A stretch of 32,011 nucleotides of DNA from positions 1-32,011 of the IMG/VR virus record IMGVR_UViG_3300013131_000148. The stretch is one strand, 5' to 3'. This document shows, one piece after another, positions 26,258-32,011 of this stretch. Under the pieces are notes generated by a model. The model searched no databases and was not told the DNA's origin. It was given only the letters and a program-made list of their open reading frames with translations. The stretch's first letter is position 1, and the number at the start of each line of letters is the position of its first letter. The DNA is from a virus. The translations under genes and the position numbers were made by a program.

Positions 26258-26715
26258 AACGGAAGCCTGAACCAACGGTTCTTTCCACGTGCACAGTCAT
26301 GCACGCTCTCAATCCCAAGACGTGAGTACATCGCCCTGGTGTTGGCGTTCGATTCAATGGCATGGTAAATCGAAGTGTCAGTCCCGTATTTCTTGAATAC
26401 GCGATTCAACATCTGGTGTTCCTTGATTGCCGGAGCATCCTGCCCTTCGATGCCGGTGTCATTGAACAAAGCCTTGTCGGGTTGCCAGTCTGTCTCGTCA
26501 TAAATCCGCTTCAAGGTAGGAATCGCCCACTTGATGTTCCGGGCGGTAATCAGGATGACGAACTCAGGCCGCAACAACTCCACCATCCACTTGTGATATT
26601 TCTCGTGATTGTCTACGAAGTCATGGAACCCGTAGTTACGCATCTCACCGAAGTTTGAAGACAGCGCCACGTTCAAATCCATAAGGACGATACGGTCGCG
26701 CTTTGCTCTGTCCAC
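26254..26715 (-). CDS. HAD-like phosphatase-fold protein with altered catalytic motif
   Basis: A 153-residue protein with the layout of small phage HAD proteins: motif I at VLMDLN (D13-L-N15), motif II at ILITAR (T57), a motif III lysine at PDKALFND (K81) and a motif IV-like AIESNANTRAMY (about 119-130). In active phosphatases motif I is DxDx(T/V) and motif IV has acidic pairs; here the second Asp is Asn and motif IV is ES. It may act as a phosphotransferase/nucleotidase with altered chemistry, or be a non-catalytic binder. Starts at GTG 26715; no good ribosome-binding site is seen. First of three minus-strand accessory genes. Confidence 0.6.
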   Translation of the reverse strand: MDRAKRDRIVLMDLNVALSSNFGEMRNYGFHDFVDNHEKYHKWMVELLRPEFVILITARNIKWAIPTLKRIYDETDWQPDKALFNDTGIEGQDAPAIKEHQMLNRVFKKYGTDTSIYHAIESNANTRAMYSRLGIESVHDCARGKNRWFRLPF

Positions 26716-26789
26716 GTGGACGAGTTTAGCCCTCGTACTTGGTCAGTTGGTCTATGGGCCTGCTCATATTCCCATTTTTTAATTTTGAC

Positions 26790-27458
26790 CTAAAGGATTC
26801 TCTGCCAAACCAGTCGCTTGCCCTTCTTCAGGCATGCATAATGCGCCCCATCAAGGACTTGTTTGCGCCCCGCAATTTTGCACGGCTTATTGTCAAGTGT
26901 GCGAGGAAGAATCTGTCCCGTCACAGTCATAAAGTTTGGGCCGAATGTGTAAACGCTGTCAGGTTTGCCGTCATACATAAAAAACTGTATCTCAAGCGCG
27001 TAGGTACCGACAGGAGTGGTAACAGGAATAATCGGCTGAAACCACGAAATGGATGGGCGACATGGATTCAAGTCATAAAGCGGCTGGCACGAAACATTGA
27101 TGTTCTTAAACTTGTTCCCATCGTCTGATTCACCCTTGCCTAATGGAACGCGAACTCCATTGGGAGAAACAAGGAATGCATCTGCCCGCCACCAATTGGA
27201 ATATCCCTTGTTGTCTATTCCGAGATAGATGAAAGGGATGAGTGTGGGAACTGTTCCCTGCATTGGCCATGTCGGGGTCGATGTCAACGCTGAAATCGTT
27301 GCACCTAGATACAAGGTTGGACAGTTGGAACTAAAGCAATACCCCCGCGAATCAAATGGATTGATTGGTGGGGTTGAATACTCTGGCTTGGCAGATGCCG
27401 GCGAGACGGTCAACGCTTGCGCAAGAACAATGGCTGTTACAGCAATAATTCGTTTCAT
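26790..27458 (-). CDS. Secreted protein of unknown function
   Basis: A 222-residue protein with a clear signal peptide (MKRIIAVTAIVLAQALTVSPASA, cleavage after ASA). The mature part is beta-rich with Cys residues (GYCFSSNC; VSCQPLYDLNPC) that could form disulfides, and a C-terminal tail PCKIAGRKQVLDGAHYACLKKGKRLVW-like in composition, where two Cys flank a Gly/Lys segment as in many exported actinobacterial proteins. It would be exported by the host Sec pathway. AAAGGA lies before the ATG. An exported protein in a phage accessory block may change the host surface; function is unknown. Confidence 0.7.
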   Translation of the reverse strand: MKRIIAVTAIVLAQALTVSPASAKPEYSTPPINPFDSRGYCFSSNCPTLYLGATISALTSTPTWPMQGTVPTLIPFIYLGIDNKGYSNWWRADAFLVSPNGVRVPLGKGESDDGNKFKNINVSCQPLYDLNPCRPSISWFQPIIPVTTPVGTYALEIQFFMYDGKPDSVYTFGPNFMTVTGQILPRTLDNKPCKIAGRKQVLDGAHYACLKKGKRLVWQRIL

Positions 27459-27522
27459 TTTTTTTCCTTTGATGGGATTGTTATTGGCTTTTATGATATC
27501 GGCGAACCGACGACTATCAACC

Positions 27523-28104
27523 TCAACGGTAGGGTGTCCCGTGCGCCCACGCCGTCAAGGCATATCTAACTCCCGATTCAACTGGCAGAACCTCGTGCAG
27601 AGTCCATGAAGGCCAAATGGTCGCCATCCCATGAACCCTGGAGATGGGCGAATCCTCCGGACCTGCGTACAGAACCACCTCGCCCCCCTGATAGTTCCCC
27701 TCATTGGTCAACTGGCAGGTCATGGACAACTTCCGCATCCGCGCCGCCCCATTCGACCAATCCGTATGGGCTCCGTATCCGTCGCCCTTCTGATACTCCA
27801 TTACACGGATAGACGGAACCTCGGAATACTCCAGTTCCCAGATATTCCCTAAGGCGAACGCCCCGTACACCCTGGAAGCCACGCTAGAGCCGTCAGGAAA
27901 CGATATGGCGTGTGGGTCTACCAAATACTCCCTACAGCGCCTTAGAGGCTCTCTAGAGGCCTCCTGACGCGTGTGGACGAGTCCTTGGTGAGATTCCCCG
28001 TGGCGGATAGCCCAATCAGTGATGGTCAGGCACTCGGAAGGGCTGAACAACTTGGTACGAGCCGATATCCCGTCTGATACCACAGCCACCTTCTCAATTG
28101 CCAT
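27523..28104 (-). CDS. 2-oxoglutarate/Fe(II) oxygenase, prolyl-hydroxylase type
   Basis: A 193-residue protein with the double-stranded beta-helix signature: MEYQKGDGYGAHTDW gives H113 and D115, and WTLHEVLPVESGVRYALTAW gives H170 and the 2OG-binding R180. GEVVLYAGPEDSP is the usual strand between them. Members hydroxylate protein side chains (or other substrates) using oxygen, Fe(II) and 2-oxoglutarate; related genes are common in phages of aquatic bacteria. The substrate cannot be read from sequence. Its start faces the divergent metallopeptidase gene across 65 nt. Confidence 0.88.
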   Translation of the reverse strand: MAIEKVAVVSDGISARTKLFSPSECLTITDWAIRHGESHQGLVHTRQEASREPLRRCREYLVDPHAISFPDGSSVASRVYGAFALGNIWELEYSEVPSIRVMEYQKGDGYGAHTDWSNGAARMRKLSMTCQLTNEGNYQGGEVVLYAGPEDSPISRVHGMATIWPSWTLHEVLPVESGVRYALTAWAHGTPYR

Positions 28105-28169
28105 TTCTTACAGTCTCCCTATACTTTTGGTACTATCTTCATCATACAACACCCCTAGACCTACACTCA
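28105..28169. promoter_or_regulatory. Divergent promoter region
   Basis: A 65-nt AT-rich gap between divergent start codons. TATACT (28120-28125) and TACTAT (28130-28135) are -10-like on the plus strand. A -35 partner and the minus-strand elements are not clear. Confidence 0.35.
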
Positions 28170-28730
28170 ATGACTATGAGCCTTCAGAAAACCCGATACC
28201 CCCTTTGGCTGAAAGATTACGTTGTCAAACTCCAAGGCGAACTCAAACTCGCACACTGGACAATCAACTTCGGCAAAACCTACTGCAGCGATGTCGCAAT
28301 GGCGGAGATATCAATCTCCCCAGCACAACACACCGCCGTAATCACAATCTCCAACGAATGGAGAAAGTGGAATCCGTCGGTAATGAGGTCAACCATAGCG
28401 CATGAACTTATGCATTGTCACGTCAACCCCATCAATGAATTGGCAGAAGAACACTTGGAAGAGTTGGCACCCCGCACAGCAGAAGAACGCAAGACGGGAC
28501 TCAATTACGTTAATGAGCGAGTCACAGATGCATTGGCGGAGATGATGGCACCGCACTTGACGCTGCCAAAAATGCCGGTACGCGCACAATCCAAAACATT
28601 GTCGCACGCTCTAGCACACTCTCGCACGCTCAAGTCTAACAAGAAGAACGGAACGGGCAATAAGAAGGGTAAGAAACCCGTAAAAAAACGAGCGCATAAG
28701 CCGTCGAAAAAGGGTGGCAGAAAGAAATAA
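28170..28730 (+). CDS. Putative zinc metallopeptidase with basic tail
   Basis: A 186-residue protein. IAHELMHCHVN carries the HExxH zinc motif (H78, E79, H82), and the glutamates of NERVTDALAEMM (about 115-124) could supply the third ligand. From about 143 the protein is a low-complexity Lys-rich tail (KKGKKPVKKRAHKPSKKGGRKK), likely to bind nucleic acid or surfaces. The ATG at 28170 starts the folded part; a frame extension to 28098 would overlap the oxygenase gene's start and add hydrophobic residues with no support. Substrate unknown. Confidence 0.7.
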   Translation: MTMSLQKTRYPLWLKDYVVKLQGELKLAHWTINFGKTYCSDVAMAEISISPAQHTAVITISNEWRKWNPSVMRSTIAHELMHCHVNPINELAEEHLEELAPRTAEERKTGLNYVNERVTDALAEMMAPHLTLPKMPVRAQSKTLSHALAHSRTLKSNKKNGTGNKKGKKPVKKRAHKPSKKGGRKK

Positions 28731-28820
28731 CCCGTAAATTTGGGCTTGGAACTAAAAAATCGGCTTGTCTGTGCGCGCAGAATTTTTCAAAGAAACGGCG
28801 CGGATTAATCCCACCGTGTC

Positions 28821-28836
28821 TGGAACACCATTTTTT
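28821..28836 (+). repeat. Direct repeat copy 1 (TGGAACACCATTTTTT)
   Basis: Identical 16-mer to copy 2 at 29805-29820. A shared AAACGGC lies upstream (28793-28799). It sits between the convergent metallopeptidase and winged-helix-like genes. Confidence 0.85.
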
Positions 28837-29228
28837 TACACTTTTCGTTTTTGTTTTCGTGATGTACGCCCTCCGGAAAGATATTTTCCGTCGGGCCCAT
28901 GCGCGTTCGGTCGTGCAAATCCTTTCGCAAGATAATCCTTCTCACGTTTCTCCGCACTTGCCAGTGAAATCTTCTTTTCCCACTCAATCATCGCCGCTAT
29001 CCCCTTGGGAGTGATGACAACATTCTTTTCCACGCGCCGTGACCATCCGTTCTCGATGTATCGACGGATGATGAGTTGGATTTCCGACAATGTGGGAACT
29101 TTCCTGTTGCGTGCGACCATTCCATCAGCAGGCGTAACGAAATCAAGGTATACCTGGGCGCTGAATGGTTTACCGATGCGTGTGTAAAAACGCATGATGT
29201 TGAGTACATTCCACTTGTGATTGGTCAT
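28836..29228 (-). CDS. Small winged-helix-like protein
   Basis: A 130-residue basic protein. The first 85 residues have a winged-helix outline: NVLNIMRFYTRIGKPFSAQ, then LSEIQLIIRRYIENGWSRRV as the recognition region and KNVVITPKGIAAMIEWEKK. A Lys/Arg-rich tail ends in RKQKRKV, and this coding end forms one arm of an 18-bp inverted repeat. Its start overlaps the end of the upstream metallopeptidase-like gene by 4 nt, so the two are one operon. Confidence 0.65.
   Translation of the reverse strand: MTNHKWNVLNIMRFYTRIGKPFSAQVYLDFVTPADGMVARNRKVPTLSEIQLIIRRYIENGWSRRVEKNVVITPKGIAAMIEWEKKISLASAEKREKDYLAKGFARPNAHGPDGKYLSGGRTSRKQKRKV
28840..28857 (-). repeat. 18-bp inverted repeat, left arm
   Basis: Reads AAAACAAAAACGAAAAGT on the minus strand; the same 18 bases occur on the plus strand at 29835-29852. 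It is A-rich but not a simple repeat. The arms bracket the two-gene minus-strand cassette. Confidence 0.75.
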
Positions 29229-29758
29229 TTATTTCTCCCGGCCAGTAATCTAGCGAGCATTACGTCCTTTTCCTCCTGTGTGAGTGGTTGTTTCCAGCGC
29301 GTGTGTGTCTTTGAGTACTTGCATTTATGCTTTTTCATCGCGGCCTTTAACTTATTTTGTGTTTCTTCACCGAAAAAGAGTTTTATGAGATGCAGATACG
29401 TGCGGCAGAACTCTCTTCCGTGTCCGGCATACTCCCATGGTGTAAGTACGTGAGCAAGTTCATGTAGGACTACCCACTTGCAGCGCATCTTGCGCGGGAA
29501 TGTGACCCGCGTGAAGTCCGGTTCCCTCTTGGTGATGGCCCGACGGTGTCCCTGTCCTGCTGAGACTTTGAGTTTCTTGGTGCCGGCAATGATTTCCCGC
29601 GCGATTGGGTATTTACTTTGGACATATCGGTTCTCTAAAACACTCCAGAGATAGTCCTCCAGTTGTTCCATGTCCTTGAACTCCATCTTGGGCCACCCGA
29701 ACACCTCCCACTCGGATGCATAGAGCCTGCTGCGCTGGTTATCACGTGGACGCTTCAT
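29225..29758 (-). CDS. SprT/TIGR04338-like putative metallohydrolase
   Basis: A 177-residue protein with VVLHELAHVLTPWEYAGHGREFCRTYLHLI: HExxH at 99-103 and the following HGREF (113-117) offering a third ligand, as in the SprT-like and actinobacterial/phage TIGR04338 metallohydrolases. The N-terminus is mixed charged helix, and the C-terminus is Lys-rich. Related proteins are thought to be zinc proteases; no phage target is known. It is the first gene of a two-gene minus-strand operon bounded by repeats. Confidence 0.75.
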   Translation of the reverse strand: MKRPRDNQRSRLYASEWEVFGWPKMEFKDMEQLEDYLWSVLENRYVQSKYPIAREIIAGTKKLKVSAGQGHRRAITKREPDFTRVTFPRKMRCKWVVLHELAHVLTPWEYAGHGREFCRTYLHLIKLFFGEETQNKLKAAMKKHKCKYSKTHTRWKQPLTQEEKDVMLARLLAGRNK

Positions 29759-29804
29759 AAGAGAGGCCCAAGGAAACGGCTAGAGAAAATAAAACCATTT
29801 TTGC

Positions 29805-29820
29805 TGGAACACCATTTTTT
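29805..29820 (+). repeat. Direct repeat copy 2 (TGGAACACCATTTTTT)
   Basis: Identical to copy 1. The longer block 29765-29836 also aligns to 31815-31886: GGCCnAAGGnAACGGC, AAAATAAA, CTGGAACACCAT, TTTTGGG and GGCAAA are shared with similar spacing. Confidence 0.85.
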
Positions 29821-29834
29821 GGGGACAGGGGCAA

Positions 29835-29852
29835 AAAACAAAAACGAAAAGT
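29835..29852 (+). repeat. 18-bp inverted repeat, right arm
   Basis: AAAACAAAAACGAAAAGT, the exact reverse complement of 28840-28857. Here it is non-coding, whereas the left arm encodes the last residues of the winged-helix-like protein. Confidence 0.75.
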
Positions 29853-29948
29853 ATTTATTCATCATGTTGGTCTCAATTATACAGGAAGCGGGCGCAGAAA
29901 CCAACATTTATTGGAAGAAAAATTTTTGCAAGAATCTTTCACGGGAGG

Positions 29949-29977
29949 TTGTGACGTGTGATAGAGCATGGTACAAT
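29949..29977 (+). promoter_or_regulatory. Sigma-70-type promoter (TTGTGA-N17-TACAAT)
   Basis: TTGTGA at 29949-29954, a 17-nt spacer and TACAAT at 29972-29977, with a TGG extended -10. It would start the right-hand gene run at 30007. Confidence 0.7.
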
Positions 29978-30006
29978 CGAAGTACAACCTAATGAAAGGC
30001 AAGACA

Positions 30007-30216
30007 ATGAAATCACTAACCAAGATTGAAATTGAGGCCCGGATTGAGAAGGCCGTTGACGCCGGCATCATCTCGTTCTGGGAACGCGTGGTCGAGGAAT
30101 TCCCGGATGTTAAATCCGGCGAGTACGACCCAATGTACGAAGGCGTCATGTGGGCTCAGGCCACCGAGTGGATTGAGCACTGGCTTTCACTGAACGGTAA
30201 AGATATTTATGTCTGA
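30007..30216 (+). CDS. Small acidic hypothetical protein
   Basis: A 69-residue protein: a charged helix (TKIEIEARIEKAVDAGIISF) and an acidic aromatic part (MYEGVMWAQATEWIEHWLSL). AAAGG lies 7 nt before the ATG at 30007, which is preferred to in-frame ATGs at 29968 and 29992. First gene after the promoter; its end overlaps the next start by 8 nt. No family recognised. Confidence 0.65.
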   Translation: MKSLTKIEIEARIEKAVDAGIISFWERVVEEFPDVKSGEYDPMYEGVMWAQATEWIEHWLSLNGKDIYV

Positions 30217-30334
30217 GACCGAGACGTGCGAGACGTGCGAAAAATGCGGCAAGACAATCCCGGAAGAAGAAGCGTGCTACGAAATGGCTGCTGTCTCCTG
30301 CCCAGGTTGTTTTCTCGAGCAGTTCAAGGCATGA
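30209..30334 (+). CDS. 41-residue zinc-ribbon-like protein
   Basis: A short acidic protein with Cys at 7, 10, 13, 23, 31 and 34. The pairs C10-x2-C13 and C31-x2-C34 (CEKC and CPGC) make a likely zinc ribbon. It starts inside the previous gene (8-nt overlap), which fits the packed layout. It could bind nucleic acid or a protein partner; no family known. Confidence 0.55.
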   Translation: MSETETCETCEKCGKTIPEEEACYEMAAVSCPGCFLEQFKA

Positions 30335-30373
30335 TAGAATATGATAATCACAACTTAATGATGGAGGTGCCGA

Positions 30374-30646
30374 TTGGCATTCGTAAAAGTATTCATCTAT
30401 TCACTTATCGGTATCGGCGTCTGTGGGGCTCTCGGGCTCGACGGTCCAGTGATGGCAGTTCCGCTTCTCATCGTGGTTCTGATGCCCACCTATATGTTCC
30501 TTGTGTGGGCATGGAAGTCATACCGCTTCCTCTATATGCCTAGCCCAATCCAACTACTGAAAGGATTCATCCGCCAATGGGACTTCGTAAGAAAAGGTCC
30601 AGTCGTCACAAGAGTAAAACGACACCCATCTCCACCTACACCATAA
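30374..30646 (+). CDS. Small membrane protein (TTG start)
   Basis: A 90-residue protein with two membrane segments (FVKVFIYSLIGIGVCGALG and VMAVPLLIVVLMPTYMFLVW), then a basic tail ending VKRHPSPPTP. The TTG at 30374 is chosen because GGAGGTG lies 4 nt upstream and no in-frame ATG precedes the first segment. Function unknown. It overlaps the next gene by 70 nt. Confidence 0.6.
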   Translation: MAFVKVFIYSLIGIGVCGALGLDGPVMAVPLLIVVLMPTYMFLVWAWKSYRFLYMPSPIQLLKGFIRQWDFVRKGPVVTRVKRHPSPPTP

Positions 30647-30822
30647 CGGTGGCGCATGAACCAGGCTCGGAGTGCGACTCGTGCGGGATGCCGCAACCGG
30701 TGCTCATCGAGCAGGAAAACGACGCATGGGTGTGTGAGGTGTGCCTAGGCATGGTCTCCTACAGAGACTTCTATCGAGCGGCACTCATCAACGGTGTTTA
30801 CTCGTGGGGTGATGGGCTGTGA
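30577..30822 (+). CDS. Small zinc-finger-like protein
   Basis: An 81-residue protein with a basic N-terminus and two Cys pairs, CDSC and CEVC, spaced as in a zinc ribbon/treble clef, followed by an aromatic C-terminus (SYRDFYRAALINGVYSWGDG). It overlaps the membrane-protein gene upstream by 70 nt and the next gene by 4 nt. Role unknown; DNA or RNA contact is plausible. Confidence 0.65.
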   Translation: MGLRKKRSSRHKSKTTPISTYTITVAHEPGSECDSCGMPQPVLIEQENDAWVCEVCLGMVSYRDFYRAALINGVYSWGDGL

Positions 30823-31322
30823 AGCAGATTACCGACGACGTAGTCCACAACTACCAAGCAGACCTATGGCGCAGCGCAGTCGAGCGGCACGGAACCACCT
30901 TCCGTGTCCCGGCTGAAGAGCAGCAGCGGCTCGGAGAACTCGTCCGGGGCCTCTATGTCCTCCAGGCATGGCAGGCTCAGGGCTCACAAGGTAATCCTGT
31001 GCGGTTCATGACCGAGTACTCCATCTCGCGGCCCGTTGTAGAAACTCTTATCCCCGCGTTCATCGGCAAACAGAAACTGCTGGAAGCAGCAGTGGAAGTA
31101 AAGCCGGTAAAGCGCGCGGACAAGTGGAAGGCACTTGAGGAGTGGGCAAAGAAGAACACATACCAAGAAGTCTCCACGGAACAACTGGTGGAGATTGCCG
31201 GATTCTCATACCAGACGGTACTGAACTACGTGAAGACTTCTCCCTACTTCCGCAAGATTCAACGCGGACAGTGGGAAGTGCGCGACCCCAAAGAAGACAG
31301 AGAACGAGATAAAACTAAATAA
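30819..31322 (+). CDS. Hypothetical protein with C-terminal HTH-like region
   Basis: A 167-residue protein from a GTG overlapping the previous stop (GTGA). The N-terminal half is helical. The C-terminal part (YQEVSTEQLVEIAGFSYQTVLNYVKTSPYFRKI) has the outline of a helix-turn-helix: TEQLVEIAGFSYQTVLNYV with a following wing. A charged tail follows. It may be a DNA-binding regulator of the right-end genes. Confidence 0.65.
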   Translation: MKQITDDVVHNYQADLWRSAVERHGTTFRVPAEEQQRLGELVRGLYVLQAWQAQGSQGNPVRFMTEYSISRPVVETLIPAFIGKQKLLEAAVEVKPVKRADKWKALEEWAKKNTYQEVSTEQLVEIAGFSYQTVLNYVKTSPYFRKIQRGQWEVRDPKEDRERDKTK

Positions 31323-31332
31323 AGGAAAGTCA

Positions 31333-31575
31333 ATGGCAAAGAAAACAGAATTTAGACAACCACCTGGGCCGCGAAATGGTAGTCCGTTCCAAGTAGCCAA
31401 GTTTGTTGAGAACCTCAAAAACAAACCTGGCGAATGGGCGGTCTACTGCACCGGCAACATCGCTCGCACCGGCCACTCCAAGGCTCAGCAGTACAAGAAG
31501 CGATATCCGGGCACAGAATGGCTCGTGCGTCGAGAGGAAGATGGCTACACCGTCTTTGGTCGATGGGTGGGCTAA
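31333..31575 (+). CDS. Small hypothetical protein
   Basis: An 80-residue basic protein (FVENLKNKPGEWAVYCTGN, SKAQQYKKRYPGTEWLVRRE), likely a small alpha/beta fold. The pattern KPGEWAVY...A..YK.RYPGTEW.VR recurs in short actinophage proteins without known function. AAAGGAAAG precedes the ATG. Confidence 0.65.
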   Translation: MAKKTEFRQPPGPRNGSPFQVAKFVENLKNKPGEWAVYCTGNIARTGHSKAQQYKKRYPGTEWLVRREEDGYTVFGRWVG

Positions 31576-31584
31576 GGTACCGGC

Positions 31585-31821
31585 ATGAAACCACTCACTC
31601 TCGGCATCTCTGTGACCACCTACCGTGAAGGTGTGACTCTGGCAAATCTCATTCGAGAGCACGACGACACCGCAGACGTGCATCTGCATGAGGCCAAGCG
31701 CGGCAATGGCTGGACCATCACCGCACACATCTGCATCCCGCAGGATGAAATTAATCTCTTGCGCCGGCTCATCCGAGAAACCGGCGCGCTGTGCGTAGTG
31801 CGGGACGCGGACCAGGCCTAA
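31585..31821 (+). CDS. Small hypothetical protein
   Basis: A 78-residue protein with alternating strands and helices (TLGISVTTYREGVTLANLIR, WTITAHICIPQDEINLLRRL). Starts 9 nt after the previous stop. Its end overlaps the left part of the copy-3 repeat block. No family recognised. Confidence 0.6.
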   Translation: MKPLTLGISVTTYREGVTLANLIREHDDTADVHLHEAKRGNGWTITAHICIPQDEINLLRRLIRETGALCVVRDADQA

Positions 31822-31857
31822 GGGAACGGCCTCCCCGTAAAATAAATCCGAAATATC

Positions 31858-31873
31858 TGGAACACCATATTTT
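31858..31873 (+). repeat. Direct repeat copy 3 (TGGAACACCATATTTT)
   Basis: One mismatch (A for T) to copies 1 and 2. It is part of a block from 31815 that aligns to 29765 onward, with a conserved upstream GGCCTAAGGGAACGGC and downstream TTTTGGG and GGCAAA. Confidence 0.8.
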
Positions 31874-31887
31874 GGGCCAGAGGCAAA

Positions 31888-31913
31888 TGAGACAAAAAGA
31901 CAAAAGTGTCTCA
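31888..31913 (+). terminator. Hairpin TGAGACA/TGTCTCA, possible terminator
   Basis: A 7-bp stem with a 12-nt A-rich loop between the last small gene and the next promoter. There is no T-run on the plus strand, so termination is uncertain; it may insulate the two transcription units. Confidence 0.4.
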
Positions 31914-31953
31914 AATAAAACTAAAAACAGTGCTTGTGAAATTATGAACAAGG

Positions 31954-31982
31954 TTGCAAAACCAGAAAAAATGTGCTACAAT
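31954..31982 (+). promoter_or_regulatory. Strong sigma-70-type promoter, probably leaderless
   Basis: TTGCAA (31954-31959), 17-nt spacer, TACAAT (31977-31982) with TGC extended -10. The -10 ends 6 nt before the ATG at 31989, and no ribosome-binding site is present, so the transcript probably starts at or next to the start codon. Confidence 0.75.
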
Positions 31983-31988
31983 TGAGTT

Positions 31989-32011
31989 ATGACAACACAA
32001 TATCTATTACA
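31989..32011 (+). CDS. Start of a gene cut by the window edge
   Basis: ATG followed by an open frame (MTTQYLL) to the last base. Support is the promoter placed exactly upstream; nothing can be said of function. Confidence 0.5.

Larger units (their letters stand above)
29759..30006. other. Intergenic control region between divergent genes
   Basis: A 248-nt stretch without a convincing gene. It holds the copy-2 direct repeat with its upstream GGCCCAAGGAAACGGC (29765-29780), the right arm of the inverted repeat, an A-rich tract and a sigma-70-type promoter at 29949-29977. Confidence 0.7.

Noticed and set aside
28098-28169. N-terminal extension of the metallopeptidase
   Set aside because: It would overlap the start of the divergent oxygenase gene and remove the shared promoter gap; the ATG at 28170 begins the recognisable fold.
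28821-28836. TGGAACACCATTTTTT as an intrinsic terminator
   Set aside because: TGG/CCA gives only a 3-bp stem before the T-run, too weak to terminate alone; the repeat nature is better supported.
31330-31914. Minus-strand 194-codon open frame
   Set aside because: It covers two plus-strand genes, the first with a clear ribosome-binding site, plus the repeat block, and shows no domain pattern.

Overview
The window reads as part of the genome of a tailed phage (siphovirus type) infecting an actinobacterium. The evidence is a tail tube - tail chaperone - tape measure - distal tail - tail fibre block, two holin-like genes beside a VanY-type endolysin, and a WhiB-family regulator, a family confined to Actinobacteria and their phages. 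Long Thr-Pro linkers built from ACN codons and an acidic helical wall-anchor-like C-terminus in the first gene suggest a freshwater actinobacterium, perhaps Acidimicrobiia/Ilumatobacter-like; that is inference. No tRNA, IS element, integrase or CRISPR array was found. Genes are tightly packed, many with 4-nt stop/start overlaps. No gene-free gap exceeds 300 bases; the longest is 29759-30006.

Layout. 1-1626: 5'-truncated surface protein with Thr repeats. 1682-4311: unknown helical protein and a SNF2-type helicase with two HARP-like repeats. 4386-5803: lysis cassette (two small membrane proteins, endolysin), with a pair of competing 8-bp hairpins between the membrane proteins. 5890-16739: tail module, with a probable -1 frameshift in the tail assembly chaperone and an S74-type self-cleaving chaperone domain at the end of the fibre. 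A good promoter (TTGCAA-N17-TATAGT, 16883-16911) then opens the early/replication region: a possible recombination protein, a stand-alone HIRAN protein, a winged-helix replication protein and a helicase-loader-like protein.

20043-23993 is the most interesting block: a tandemly duplicated ParB-like protein, a ParB/ParB/methyltransferase fusion, a close homologue of carboxy-SAM synthase CmoA and a RusA-like resolvase. The first four are joined by 4-nt overlaps. A phage CmoA with no CmoB in view, coupled to a ParB-methyltransferase, suggests carboxymethyl transfer to a new acceptor, possibly DNA. Downstream are WhiB and an AdoMet-decarboxylase-like gene that overlaps whiB by 101 nt, so SAM chemistry recurs over about 5 kb.

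26254-28104 is a minus-strand accessory block (HAD-like protein with altered motif I, secreted protein, 2OG-Fe(II) oxygenase). 28170-29758 holds two putative zinc metallopeptidases and a winged-helix-like protein. The two-gene minus-strand cassette 28836-29758 is bounded by a 16-bp direct repeat and an 18-bp inverted repeat, and a third, diverged repeat copy lies at 31858. The right end is a run of small plus-strand proteins, two with zinc-ribbon-like Cys pairs, ending at a strong, probably leaderless promoter for a gene cut by the window edge.
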